Source: Oceanococcus sp. HetDA_MAG_MS8 (GTDB lineage: Bacteria > Pseudomonadota > Gammaproteobacteria > Nevskiales > Oceanococcaceae). Taken from it: DNA of 64,000 bases. The translations under genes were made by a program, and so were the position numbers. The stretch lies in contig JAHCMK010000002.1 in NCBI GenBank assembly GCA_019192445.1, forward strand, positions 248,001 to 312,000, written 5' to 3'. The notes under the pieces were generated by a model, which had not been told where the DNA came from, did no database searches, and saw only the letters and a list, made by a program, of their open reading frames with translations. Below are positions 1-9,163 of the stretch, in pieces. Position 1 is the stretch's first letter, and each line of letters starts with the position of its first letter.

Positions 1-1778
1 GCTTCAATCTGGACCACGGCACCGACTTTGCCACTTTCGTGGATGGCATGCCGGTCAACATGCGCAGCCATGGCCACGGCCAGGGCTACACCGACTTAAA
101 CTTCCTGATTCCCGAGACTGTTGCCGCATTGGCCTACCGCAAAGGCCCGTACTACGCTGATGTTGGCGACTTTAGCGCTGCGGGTAGCGCGGACTTTTAT
201 CTGCGCAGCCAGGCAGAGCAGCCCCTCGCCAGCGCAACGCTGGGCGAGTTCGGCTACCGACGCTTACTGGGCATGACCAGCATCGAGCAAGGATCCGGGC
301 AATGGACCATTGCTGCCGACCATGTACGCTACGACGGCCCCTGGGTTCTGGACCAAGACCTGCAATCCTCCCGGTTGTTCACGCGCTACAGCCGCGGCGA
401 CGCCAGCAATGGCTGGGACCTCACACTGATGGCCTACGACAGTGAATGGACGGCGACCGACCAAGTCCCGCAACGCGCCATTGAAAGCGGCCAAATTGAT
501 CGACTGGGCTTTATCGACCCTACCGTCGGTGGGGACACCCAGCGCTACAGCTTGTCGTTCCAAGGCCGCGGACGCAATGACGATTCCAGCTGGGATTACT
601 CCCTCTATGCGATCGACTATGCCCTAGACCTGTACTCCAATTTCACCTATTTCCTGGCCGACCCTGTCAACGGCGACCAATTTGAACAGCTGGACGAACG
701 GCGTATTTATGGGGGGCGAGCGCATCGCCATTGGCCCCTAAGCCTCGCCGGTCGCAGCGCGGAATGGGAGCTTGGTGGAGAGTGGCGGCATGATGCCATC
801 AGCGATTTAGGTTTATTCGCCACCCGCGCACGGCAGCGACTTTCGACGATTCGTCGTGACCAGGTCGACCAAAGCTCAGCGGCGGCCTATGCTCAGCTAC
901 GCTTGGAACTGAATACCGAGTGGACACTCATTAGTGGGCTCAGGCTGGATGCCTACCGCTTTGATGTAGACGCCGACATCGCCGAGAACAGCGGTAATGT
1001 CACCGACGTTTTCGTCGCCCCCAAACTCACACTGCGTTACCAACCCAGCTCGGAAACGCAAATGTTTTTGAACTACGGCCGAGGCTTCCACAGTAACGAT
1101 GCCCGCGGAGTCACTATTGGCGTGGACCCAACCACACCAGAGCGCAGCCCTGTTGACCCGGTTGAGCCCTTGGTGGCTGCGGATGCCATAGATGTGGGAT
1201 TGAGCCACCGGCTCGGCGCGCGTACCCAAGTCAATGCCTCACTGTGGGCGCTGCAATTGGATTCCGAGCTGGTGTATGTAGGCGACGGCGGAGCCACCGA
1301 AGCCAGCGATGCGAGTGAGCGCTACGGCGTTGAGTTGGCGATGTTCAGTCAGCTGCGCCCCTGGTTGCTCTTAGACTTGGACTATGCCTGGTCCCATGCG
1401 CGATTCGATGTCGATAGCAATGAGGACCGCATTCCCAACGCCGTGGAAGAGGTGGCCTCAGTCGGCCTCACCCTCACCGAATGGAAGGGCTGGTCTGCCG
1501 GGGCGCGACTGCGCCATTTTGGCAGCGCACCCTTAATAGAAGGCAACAGTGCACGCTCACCCTCCACAACCATCCTGAATCTGCGTATCGACCGCCAATT
1601 GGCAGAGCAGTGGCGAGTGAGCCTCGCTATGTATAACGCGCTTGATAGTCGTGACAACGACATTACTTACTTTTACGCCTCCAGACTCGAAGGCGAGCCA
1701 GCCAGCGGTGTAGAAGACTTCCATCTGCATCCTGTGGAACCTCAACAGCTGCGCCTCACCCTGGAGTGGACGCCATAA
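1..1778 (+). CDS. TonB-dependent outer-membrane receptor, 5'-truncated by the window edge
   Basis: The reading frame is already open at base 3 and runs into the first internal ATG at 39, so the gene starts upstream of the window. The opening residues (DHGTDFATFVDGMPVN) look like the end of a plug-domain strand. The rest (about 590 residues) is an alternation of short aromatic-rich strands typical of a 22-strand barrel, with a late ITYFYASRLEGEPASGV segment of a kind I associate with this receptor class. These proteins take up iron chelates, cobalamin or other scarce ligands using TonB energy. The ligand cannot be read from this sequence. No TonB/ExbBD genes and no Fur-like site are visible next to it. 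It ends 169 bp before the next gene on the same strand. Confidence 0.88.
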   Translation, partial: FNLDHGTDFATFVDGMPVNMRSHGHGQGYTDLNFLIPETVAALAYRKGPYYADVGDFSAAGSADFYLRSQAEQPLASATLGEFGYRRLLGMTSIEQGSGQWTIAADHVRYDGPWVLDQDLQSSRLFTRYSRGDASNGWDLTLMAYDSEWTATDQVPQRAIESGQIDRLGFIDPTVGGDTQRYSLSFQGRGRNDDSSWDYSLYAIDYALDLYSNFTYFLADPVNGDQFEQLDERRIYGGRAHRHWPLSLAGRSAEWELGGEWRHDAISDLGLFATRARQRLSTIRRDQVDQSSAAAYAQLRLELNTEWTLISGLRLDAYRFDVDADIAENSGNVTDVFVAPKLTLRYQPSSETQMFLNYGRGFHSNDARGVTIGVDPTTPERSPVDPVEPLVAADAIDVGLSHRLGARTQVNASLWALQLDSELVYVGDGGATEASDASERYGVELAMFSQLRPWLLLDLDYAWSHARFDVDSNEDRIPNAVEEVASVGLTLTEWKGWSAGARLRHFGSAPLIEGNSARSPSTTILNLRIDRQLAEQWRVSLAMYNALDSRDNDITYFYASRLEGEPASGVEDFHLHPVEPQQLRLTLEWTP

Positions 1779-1947
1779 GTAGACCGCCGCTGAGCGCCGC
1801 CAGGGTATTGAACGCCAGCCAAATCACTGCCATGGTCCTGGCTTCTGTCATTTGCGTCTTTGGCCATTGACGCAGGGGCCCGGTGCACAGTACAACCCCC
1901 CTTAGAACCCTGGGGCGCGGTCGCGTCCGCTACATTGAGGCAGAACC

Positions 1948-2955
1948 ATGCTCCGAGTGCACACCCTTGCGCCTCTGACGCGCGCGGCTGTAACCCGACA
2001 GTGGGCGCGTTACAGCTTAATGGCTTTGGCATTACTGAGCCCCTCTACGGTGACTGCAGCCTTCCTGCAAGGCCCGCAGGTACAGGCCAAACCCTACGTT
2101 CATATTGCCTTTGCGAGCAGCGAACGCGTGGTGCAGAAAGGTCAGGTCGACAGAAATGGAGACTGTCTGTTCCCCATAGACCACAGCTTTGCACCTGGTG
2201 ATTTACCCGAAGGCTACAGCTTCGTCAGTGTGCAGCGCGAACTGGACCCGATAAATTGTGTGGAGCTGTCCGATCAAGGCCTCGTTGCCACCAGCGACCT
2301 ACCCACAGTGCCGCTCGGGCCTGCCGAGGTGCTCAGCGCACCCGTACGCCAGCTTCGCCAAGGATTCCTGCGCGGACGCCGTCAGATGGCCGAACCTCCA
2401 ACCTATAGAGCCCACATCCAGGTCTATTACACCGATGCTGGCAATCCTATTTGGGACAGTATTCCGGCCTTGGAGTTGTTCCAACCGTCGACCCGCCAAA
2501 GCCTGGGGGCCATTGAACTGATCTGGTCGCCACCTTCATTTTGTGACCCACGGTTCAGCACGAATGGCTCGGCCCGTAGCCGCGTACACGACGAATTTCA
2601 GCAGCCCTTCTGGACTCGTGCCCAGGATCGCCGCGTAGACCTGATAGCCCCCAGTTGCGACAACCGCCTGACCGGCCGTGTCGAATTCCGCGCCAGCCAT
2701 GCCAATAGCAGTAATGTTGGGCCGATTTACAACTGTGATCGTTTTGGTGGCGCCAGGGCTGACTATCAACCCTTAGTTGTCACAGGACGCAGCGACGGTA
2801 GCATGTCCACCTCCGGTAGCTTCTACCGTCTTCTTGGCCCCTTCAACGCATGCACTGAATATATGACCCGCATTGTGGTCATCGGCTTCGGGGAAATGCC
2901 CTACCCAGACCTCATCTCCGTGTCCATACCCAGCATTGACGGGCGTGCGGATTAA
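1948..2955 (+). CDS. secreted protein of unknown function
   Basis: A 335-residue protein that I do not recognise. The start is supported by GAGG seven bases before the ATG. A positively charged N-terminus is followed by a hydrophobic stretch (SLMALALLSPSTVTAA, about residues 26-41), which reads as a signal peptide. The mature part is rich in beta-forming residues and has several cysteines (in GDCLF, INCVE, SFCDP, SCDNR, YNCDRFGG and NACTEY) that could form disulfides after export. It follows the TonB receptor on the same strand, so co-transcription is possible but a functional link is not shown. The long coherent frame and good ribosome site make it a real gene; the function is unknown. Confidence 0.7.
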   Translation: MLRVHTLAPLTRAAVTRQWARYSLMALALLSPSTVTAAFLQGPQVQAKPYVHIAFASSERVVQKGQVDRNGDCLFPIDHSFAPGDLPEGYSFVSVQRELDPINCVELSDQGLVATSDLPTVPLGPAEVLSAPVRQLRQGFLRGRRQMAEPPTYRAHIQVYYTDAGNPIWDSIPALELFQPSTRQSLGAIELIWSPPSFCDPRFSTNGSARSRVHDEFQQPFWTRAQDRRVDLIAPSCDNRLTGRVEFRASHANSSNVGPIYNCDRFGGARADYQPLVVTGRSDGSMSTSGSFYRLLGPFNACTEYMTRIVVIGFGEMPYPDLISVSIPSIDGRAD

Positions 2956-3108
2956 GCAAGGCTTTTAAAGCACAAAGGCGGTCTGGCCTGAGCCAATCAG
3001 CCCCTGGCGTACAACTAACGCGGCGTACGAAGCAGGCGGGAAGGCGCCAGCCCAGTTATTCTGATCTGCTGCCTTAGGCAGGCGACAAAAATGCCCTGCG
3101 CCGCCAGC

Positions 3109-3141
3109 GCCGCTGGGCCGTTCGAGGAGTAGCCCAGCGGC
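3109..3141 (-). terminator. possible hairpin terminator after the MoxR gene
   Basis: Perfect 10-bp inverted repeat (3109-3118 with 3132-3141; arm GCCGCTGGGC) with a 13-base loop, just past the stop of the minus-strand MoxR gene in a convergent gap. The nearest T run on that strand (3091-3087) lies 18 bases beyond the stem, so it is not a textbook intrinsic terminator. The remainder of 2956-3156 shows no gene. Confidence 0.35.
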
Positions 3142-3156
3142 CGGTCGCGGATGGTC

Positions 3157-4005
3157 TTAGGTGTTGCGACGCGCCATGAACATCAGCCGCTCGAACATAT
3201 GAATGTCTTGCTCGTTTTTGAGCAAAGCTCCATACAGCGGCGGCAGGGTTTTTTGCGAACTGGAGTTTTGCAGCGTTTCGGCCGGAATATCCTCAGCCAG
3301 AAGCAACTTCAGCCAATCCAGCAGTTCTGAGGTAGATGGCTTTTTCTTGAGACCGTTGACCTCGCGCAGACCAAAAAACACCTCCATGGCCTGCTTGAGG
3401 AGCTCCTTCTTAATGCCTGGGAAATGAACATCCACGATTTGCTGCATGGTGTCCTTGTCCGGAAAGGCAATGTAGTGGAAGAAGCAGCGGCGCAAAAATG
3501 CGTCCGGCAGTTCTTTTTCGTTATTGGAGGTAATGATGATGATGGGCCGATGCTTGGCCTTCACCGTCTGCTGGGTCTCGTAAACGAAAAACTCCATGCG
3601 GTCTAGCTCGCGGAGCAGGTCGTTGGGAAACTCGATGTCGGCTTTGTCAATTTCGTCAATCAGCAATACTGGCTGCTCATCCTGCTCAAAGCAGCGCCAC
3701 AGCGATCCTTTGACAATGTAGTTGCCGATATCCTGGACTTTGCCATCACCCAGTTGCGAGTCGCGCAAACGCGATACGGCGTCGTACTCATACAAGCCCT
3801 GCTGGGCTTTGGTGGTGGATTTGATATGCCATTCAAATAAGGGCTTACCCAGGCCCTTGGCCACCTCTTCCGCCAGCATGGTCTTGCCGGTACCGGGCTC
3901 ACCTTTGATTAGCAAAGGGCGCTGCAGCGTGACCGCAGCGTTTACCGCCAACTTCAGATCGTCGGTAGCAACGTACTGCTCCGTACCTTCAAAACGTGCA
4001 CTCAT
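3157..4005 (-). CDS. MoxR-family AAA+ ATPase
   Basis: A 282-residue AAA+ ATPase. Walker A is GEPGTGKT (residues 35-42) and Walker B is VLLIDEIDKAD (about 112-122). A sensor-1-like IIITSNNEKELPDAFLRRC segment lies near 155-173, in the order expected for MoxR-type chaperones. MoxR ATPases usually work with a von Willebrand A-domain partner to mature or insert metal into a client complex, and this compact form often sits beside a CoxE-like VWA gene. No such partner is present here: downstream is a convergent gap and upstream (185 bp away) is a DEAD-box helicase gene. The family assignment is firm; the client is unknown. Confidence 0.9.
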   Translation of the reverse strand: MSARFEGTEQYVATDDLKLAVNAAVTLQRPLLIKGEPGTGKTMLAEEVAKGLGKPLFEWHIKSTTKAQQGLYEYDAVSRLRDSQLGDGKVQDIGNYIVKGSLWRCFEQDEQPVLLIDEIDKADIEFPNDLLRELDRMEFFVYETQQTVKAKHRPIIIITSNNEKELPDAFLRRCFFHYIAFPDKDTMQQIVDVHFPGIKKELLKQAMEVFFGLREVNGLKKKPSTSELLDWLKLLLAEDIPAETLQNSSSQKTLPPLYGALLKNEQDIHMFERLMFMARRNT

Positions 4006-4190
4006 GAGTTATTGGCTTCAACGCGAATCAGCTCGCATTGTAGTGGGGACGGTAGCCGCCGTGCTGAAACCGCCCGCCGCACAAGACGCTTTGTGGGCAA
4101 GCGGCCACACTGGGCTTCCGGCAAGCCCACCGAACTTCAGCCAAAGACGCCAGCCACGCAGCCGCAGCGAGCGACTGATACTGCTCGCAG

Positions 4191-5999
4191 TTAGCTTCGT
4201 GGCGGCTTCGCCCGCGGCCCCGAGCGTGGCGGTTTGCCCCGGTGCGGTTTGGGCGGACGTTTGGGGCCAGGCCGACGCGAGCCGCGGCGATCGTCTCCAT
4301 CGCCGCGCTGGGGCGGGTGCTCAGACCAGCGCCGTATTTGTAGCTGCTGGCCTGCTACCCAGGTCTTCTTCAGTTCCTTGAAGATATCTTTGGGCATGCC
4401 GGCAGGCAGATCGACCAGGCTGTAATCCTCCCGAATATCAATCCGCCCAATATAGGCGCTATCCAGGCCGGCTTCGTTGGCGATGGCGCCCACAATATTG
4501 CGGGGCTCCACCTGGTGCTGACGGCCCACAGCAATGCGGAAGGTTTCCATGGGCGGCATGTCGCCATCGTTCTCCGGACCCTGAGCTTTGGGCTTACGCG
4601 GACGCTCCTCACGCTCGGAGCCTTCGCGCTTGGGCACATCACGGTCACGGCGTTCAGGGCGCGCAGGTTTTTGTAAGAGCATGGACTGCTCGCCCTGAGC
4701 CAAACGCACCACCGCCGCCGCAACATCCAAAGGATCCACGTCGTCCGCCTGCGCCACTTCGGCGACCAAGCGCCGATACAGCTCCCGCTCGGGATCATTA
4801 TCTTCGGCCAGCGCGGCACGCAGCCGCTGCTGGAAATCGGTCATGCGCCGGTCATTAATGTTCTCCACCGTGGGCAAATCCATCACATCAATGGTTTGCC
4901 GGGTGGCGCGCTCGATGGCGTAGAGCAAGCGCCGCTCACGCGGAGCCACGAATAAGATGGCTTCACCCTTGCGCCCAGCCCGGCCGGTGCGACCAATGCG
5001 GTGCACATAAGACTCGGTGTCGTGCGGGATATCGTAGTTGATGACGTGGCTTACGCGGTCCACATCAATGCCCCGTGCCACGACATCCGTGGCCACCAAA
5101 ATGTCGAGCTTGCTAGCCTTGAATTGGTCGATGGTGCGCTCACGCGCCTTTTGATCCATGTCGCCATTAATGGCCGCCGCTTCATGGCCACGTGCGGCCA
5201 GTTTGTCCGCCAGTTCTACGGTGGCCAGCTTGGTGCGCACGAAGATGATGACGCCATCAAAGTCCTCACCCTCCAAAATGCGCGTCAGAGCATCCAACTT
5301 GTGCATGCCCCGAGCCACCCACATGCGCTGCCGAATATTCTGCGCCGTGGAGGTTTTGGCCTTTATTTTGACCTCAACCGGATCGGTCAGGTGTTGGCGC
5401 GCAATGCGCCGAATGGCATCCGGCATGGTGGCCGAAAACAAGGCGACTTGGCGGGTTGCTGGGGTTTGGGCAAGTACCCATTCCACATCGTCAACGAAGC
5501 CCATCCGCAGCATTTCATCGGCCTCGTCCAACACCAGACTGGTGAGGTTGTCGAGCTTGAGCGTGCCACGCTTGATGTGGTCAACAACGCGTCCTGGTGT
5601 CCCCACCACCACGTGCACACCGCGGCTCAGAGCCTTGAGCTGGCCCTGATAGGCTTGGCCACCGTAGATGGGCAGAATATGAAAATCAGGGAGCTTGGCC
5701 GCATAGGTCTGCAGCGCTTCAGCCACCTGTATGGCCAATTCACGGGTGGGCGCCAGAATCAGGCTTTGTGGTCGACGCTGCGCTAAATCAATGCGCGACA
5801 AAATCGGCAGGGCGAAGGCCGCAGTCTTGCCAGTCCCGGTTTGCGCTTGGCCCAGCACATCGCGCCCCTCGAGCATGGGGGGAATCATGGCCGCTTGAAT
5901 GGGCGATGGGTTTTCGTAACCCACGCTTTCCAAGGCCTTCAGCACCAAAGGGTGCAGGCCCAAAGCAGAAAATGGGAGGGGGGATTCGGGTGCGGTCAT
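4191..5999 (-). CDS. deaD: ATP-dependent DEAD-box RNA helicase, DeaD/CsdA type
   Basis: A 602-residue helicase. It has a Q-motif region, motif I AQTGTGKT (about 51-58), APTREL, TPGRV, the DEAD box at residues 158-161, SAT near 189, and the C-terminal ARGIDVDRV and HRIGRTGRAGR motifs. A charged linker is followed by a DbpA/CsdA-type RNA-binding domain (about 480-555) and a basic R/P/K-rich tail. DeaD remodels structured RNA in ribosome assembly and translation, particularly in the cold. The ATG at 5999 gives a proper N-terminus (MTAPESPLPFSALGL). The 206 bp before it hold no gene and may include a long 5' leader, as in E. coli; no cold-shock element was identified. Confidence 0.94.
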   Translation of the reverse strand: MTAPESPLPFSALGLHPLVLKALESVGYENPSPIQAAMIPPMLEGRDVLGQAQTGTGKTAAFALPILSRIDLAQRRPQSLILAPTRELAIQVAEALQTYAAKLPDFHILPIYGGQAYQGQLKALSRGVHVVVGTPGRVVDHIKRGTLKLDNLTSLVLDEADEMLRMGFVDDVEWVLAQTPATRQVALFSATMPDAIRRIARQHLTDPVEVKIKAKTSTAQNIRQRMWVARGMHKLDALTRILEGEDFDGVIIFVRTKLATVELADKLAARGHEAAAINGDMDQKARERTIDQFKASKLDILVATDVVARGIDVDRVSHVINYDIPHDTESYVHRIGRTGRAGRKGEAILFVAPRERRLLYAIERATRQTIDVMDLPTVENINDRRMTDFQQRLRAALAEDNDPERELYRRLVAEVAQADDVDPLDVAAAVVRLAQGEQSMLLQKPARPERRDRDVPKREGSEREERPRKPKAQGPENDGDMPPMETFRIAVGRQHQVEPRNIVGAIANEAGLDSAYIGRIDIREDYSLVDLPAGMPKDIFKELKKTWVAGQQLQIRRWSEHPPQRGDGDDRRGSRRPGPKRPPKPHRGKPPRSGPRAKPPRS

Positions 6000-6205
6000 G
6001 CGCAGTTCTCAACAGCTCTATAAAAATGCCAGGAACATCCAACAGAGCCCAGGCGACCGCATAGCTTGACGGGTTTGAGGCTGCCTGTCATGTGCCTGCG
6101 TTTTTGGGTGAGCTCGCATATCCGCTTTATTGCGAATGAGCCGGGCCCGGCCAGCCTAGCTCGCGGCTACGGCAACATCATTGACGGCCACGCGATCACC
6201 CGCAG

Positions 6206-6958
6206 TTAGTCTTCGTCGCGCGCTACCGACCAGCCAGCCCAAGCCTGACAGGTGGGCATCACCTCGACGGTATTAATGTTCACGTGCGGTGGTCGGCTCG
6301 CGATCCAATACACGGTATCGGCGATGTCCTCAGCGCTTAGCGACTGCGTGCCTGCGTACACCGCATCGGCCTTGCTTTGGTCGCCCTTAAACCGAGTCTT
6401 GGAGAAGTTGGTATTCGCCATACCCGGCTCCACATTGCTCACGCGCACCGGCGTTCCCACAAGGTCAGCCTTTAGATTACGCGTGAACTGAGCCACAAAG
6501 GCTTTGGTACCACCATAGGCATTACCGCCGGGATAGGGCCAACTGGCCGCGGTTGAGCCAATATTGATGATATGACCGGCGGCGCGCTCCACCATGCCCG
6601 GCAAAACCGCATGCGTGAGTCGCATGAGCCCCTTGATGTTGGTGTCGACCATGGTTTCCCAATCCTCAAGATCGGCTCGCTGTGCAGGCTCGGTTCCTAG
6701 TGCTAGGCCCGCATTATTGACCAGCACTTCGATCTCCGCGAAGTCTTGAGGGAGGCGCTGCGGAAGGCCAATTACGGCTTCCCGATCCTGCATATCGCAG
6801 ACATCAATATGCACCGGCACCGGCAGTGAGTCGGCCAATTCCTGTAGACGATGACCGGACCTCGCCAGTAACACTAAAGAGTGCCCTGCGGCAGCAAAGC
6901 GGCGGGCGCAGGCCGCACCAAAACCCGAGGACGCGCCAGTGATCAAGGTGATATGCAT
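6206..6958 (-). CDS. ydfG: NADP-dependent SDR oxidoreductase, YdfG type
   Basis: A 250-residue classical short-chain dehydrogenase. It has the Rossmann motif TGASSGFG (7-14), NNAG (81-84), and the catalytic Ser135, Tyr148 and Lys152 in GSTAASWPYPGGNAYGGTK. The run NNAGLALG, followed by EDWETMVDTNIKG and VLPGMVER, closely matches E. coli YdfG as I recall it. YdfG oxidises L-allo-threonine and related 3-hydroxy acids and reduces malonic semialdehyde with NADP(H). It is cytosolic. It stands alone, 206 bp from the helicase start and divergent from the globin gene. The subfamily call rests on remembered sequence similarity, not a search. Confidence 0.88.
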   Translation of the reverse strand: MHITLITGASSGFGAACARRFAAAGHSLVLLARSGHRLQELADSLPVPVHIDVCDMQDREAVIGLPQRLPQDFAEIEVLVNNAGLALGTEPAQRADLEDWETMVDTNIKGLMRLTHAVLPGMVERAAGHIINIGSTAASWPYPGGNAYGGTKAFVAQFTRNLKADLVGTPVRVSNVEPGMANTNFSKTRFKGDQSKADAVYAGTQSLSAEDIADTVYWIASRPPHVNINTVEVMPTCQAWAGWSVARDED

Positions 6959-7128
6959 GGACGCTATTCTGGCCCAGATTGAGGAGCAGCGCTGCGCAAT
7001 TGGTGGTTCTGGTGAGAAGAAGCGCCGAGGGCGCTGGGTCGCTTGCCCCGCACCAGCTTTACGCCAGCTTCACCTGAGCAATGCTTGGCTATCCGTAGAG
7101 ACAACACAATAAAGGCCAAGACAGTACC

Positions 7129-7545
7129 GTGACTCCCGATCAAATTCGCTGCGTCCAAGAGTCTTTCGACAAACTGGCCCCGCAAGCAACCGCCATTGGC
7201 CGCGCATTTTACGACCGACTCTTTGCATTAGCTCCAGAAGTGCGCCCACTCTTTCGTGGAGACTTGCATGCCCAGCAGACCATGCTGGTCAACACCCTGA
7301 ACTTGGTGGTCAACAATCTGCACACGCCCGACAAAATCTTACCTACGGTTCAAAACCTCGGCGCTCGACACGCCGGCTATGGCGCAGACCCCGAACACTA
7401 TTCGGTCGTCGGCCAAGCGCTCATCGACACCCTGCGAGATTTTCTAGGTTCTGAGTGGAGAGCCGAGGAGCAACAGGCCTGGACAGCAGCCTATGGCTTA
7501 CTGGCCGACCTGATGGTTCAAGCCCAAACTGGAGCAGCGGCCTAA
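7129..7545 (+). CDS. single-domain bacterial globin
   Basis: A 138-residue protein starting at a GTG with AAAGG about 15 bases upstream. It has the helical layout of a Vitreoscilla-type haemoglobin or the globin domain of flavohaemoprotein. There is FYDRLFALAPEVRPLF in the B-C-D region and a proximal-histidine segment GARHAGYGADPEHY, where the first His is the likely haem ligand. A C-terminal EEQQAWTAAYGLLADLMV completes the G-H helices. No reductase domain follows, so it is a stand-alone globin. Likely roles are oxygen binding or nitric oxide handling. Its TAA stop overlaps the stop codon of the convergent yjbQ gene. Confidence 0.88.
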   Translation: MTPDQIRCVQESFDKLAPQATAIGRAFYDRLFALAPEVRPLFRGDLHAQQTMLVNTLNLVVNNLHTPDKILPTVQNLGARHAGYGADPEHYSVVGQALIDTLRDFLGSEWRAEEQQAWTAAYGLLADLMVQAQTGAAA

Positions 7546-7955
7546 AGCTGAAGCAGGCTCAAAACCACCTGACGTTGATGCGGAGCCAAGCGGTGCTCCC
7601 ACAAAAATATGCCCTGCCATGTTCCCAAGGCCAGCTCGCCATTGACCACCGGCACACTGAGGCTGCTCGCCGTGAGCACACTGCGAATATGCGCCGCCAT
7701 GTCGTCGGGGCCTTCGGCGGTGTGAATGAAACGCGGATCACCATCGGGCACTAAGTCGCTAAGGTAGCGCTCCAGATCTACCAGCACATCAGGATCGGCG
7801 CTTTCACACAGGATGAGCGATGCCGACGTGTGCCGGCAAAACACATGCACTAGGCCGGAGGCCACATTCTGCTCCCGCACCCAGCCCCGGCACTGGCGCG
7901 TCATGTCGAACAATCCTCGACCAGGTGTCTGGATACGCAATTCTTGCTGTGGCAT
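7542..7955 (-). CDS. yjbQ: YjbQ / UPF0047 family protein
   Basis: A 137-residue protein of the UPF0047 family, sometimes annotated as secondary thiamine-phosphate synthase because members have weak activity of that kind. The family core is clear: VFCRHTSASLILCESADPDV, DGDPRFIHTAEGPDDMAAHIRSVLT, and a GTWQGIFLWEHR segment near the C-terminus. The ATG at 7955 (MPQQELRIQTPG) gives the normal family length. A longer upstream frame would add 49 basic, non-conserved residues and was rejected. Its TAG stop (7542-7544) overlaps the globin TAA. The physiological role is not established. Confidence 0.9.
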   Translation of the reverse strand: MPQQELRIQTPGRGLFDMTRQCRGWVREQNVASGLVHVFCRHTSASLILCESADPDVLVDLERYLSDLVPDGDPRFIHTAEGPDDMAAHIRSVLTASSLSVPVVNGELALGTWQGIFLWEHRLAPHQRQVVLSLLQL

Positions 7956-8022
7956 GTGCGTTATTGTCCTCCGCCGCAACCGCCGACACCAGCGACACTT
8001 GGAGATCCACCGACCATGTCGA

Positions 8023-8973
8023 CTAAAGGCCGGCTTGCTCCGCCGCAGACAAGCTGTCCAAAAAACCCTGATAGAACTGCGCGGTTTGCGCCGGCCGCTC
8101 AATCATAGGCAAGTGCCCGGTATCGTCCAGGATCACGCTGCGTGACTCCGGCCGCAGCTCGGTCATGACCTCGACTGCACTCACATCAAGCACTCGGTCT
8201 TGACGCCCCCACAGGATAAACACCGGAGGCTGAATCTGAGCAAAGACCGGCTCCAATCCATCGCTACGATCCGATTTGTACTGCTCAAAAATGTAGGCAT
8301 TGAATTCGCGCGCCTCCAGCGCCTTATTCGCCACATAAGGCTTCACCGGCCAAGGTACAAAGGGCTGCACCTGCGTGGTGTAGGCCAAAATCCGGTCAAA
8401 ATCAGCCACCGACTGAGTGAGCAGAGGGTTCTCGCCCTGCGCCAAACGCTGCTCCATGTCCGAGGGCTGAGGAGAGTCGATGCCGGCATTGTTGAATAGT
8501 CCTGCACTCAGGACTTGTTCCGGATAAGCCAGGCTGTAAAGCGCCGTGATGTGACCGCCCATGGAGTTCCCAACGAGGTGAAAGGACTCCAAATTCAGGG
8601 CGCGTGCAAAAGCATGCAGTCGGGCCACTTGAGCGCCCAGCCGATAATCATGATCGGGAATGCGCTTTTGGTCTCCAAAGCCGGGCAAATCCGGCGCAAT
8701 CACGCGGTAATCGTCAACGAAATGGCCGGCGAAGCGCACCCAGTTATCTTTGTCGGCAGAGAAACCATGCACCATTACAATCACCGGTGCATTGGCGGGG
8801 CCGCCTTCCAAATATGGCCAGTTGCGCTCGCCCACCTGAAGCTGCTTGAGCTCCAAGCCATTGCGACTGCGCTCCAGCGCAATCAAGCGCTCTGCCGTGG
8901 CATCTGGAAATGACCACACCAGTGCCGCCATACCCAGTAGCGCCACCACAACCAAAGCCCCCAAGCTTTTCAT
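8023..8973 (-). CDS. membrane-anchored or exported alpha/beta hydrolase
   Basis: A 316-residue alpha/beta hydrolase. GAGG lies seven bases before the ATG at 8973, which fixes the start over an upstream alternative. The N-terminus (KSLGALVVVALLGMAALVWSF) is a signal peptide or anchor. Oxyanion and strand motifs HGFSADKDNW and DLPGFGDQ are present. The nucleophile Ser is in GNSMGG, the acidic residue is in WGRQDRVLD, and the His is in DDTGHLPMIERP. This is the layout of lipases and esterases of the hydrolase/monoglyceride-lipase type. The gene is 67 bp upstream of yjbQ on the same strand. The substrate cannot be predicted. Confidence 0.85.
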   Translation of the reverse strand: MKSLGALVVVALLGMAALVWSFPDATAERLIALERSRNGLELKQLQVGERNWPYLEGGPANAPVIVMVHGFSADKDNWVRFAGHFVDDYRVIAPDLPGFGDQKRIPDHDYRLGAQVARLHAFARALNLESFHLVGNSMGGHITALYSLAYPEQVLSAGLFNNAGIDSPQPSDMEQRLAQGENPLLTQSVADFDRILAYTTQVQPFVPWPVKPYVANKALEAREFNAYIFEQYKSDRSDGLEPVFAQIQPPVFILWGRQDRVLDVSAVEVMTELRPESRSVILDDTGHLPMIERPAQTAQFYQGFLDSLSAAEQAGL

Positions 8974-9163
8974 CGTTAACCTCAGCTTCCTACCATTCTT
9001 AGCCGCGCAGATTAACAACCCCGCATTTCTGTCTGCCAACAAGCGTTGTCAGATACTCACTGAAGTATCGCTGTTGTTGGGATAAGCACGCTGCTCAACT
9101 CAACAGCATTAGGGACCCGAGCACACGCCAGCTAGCGCTGATCCCCGCTAAGCTATAGGCCTG

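Noticed and set aside
3068-3080. Short palindrome CTGCCT-T-AGGCAG in the convergent gap
   Set aside because: Stem of six with a single central base and no U run; chance occurrence is likely.
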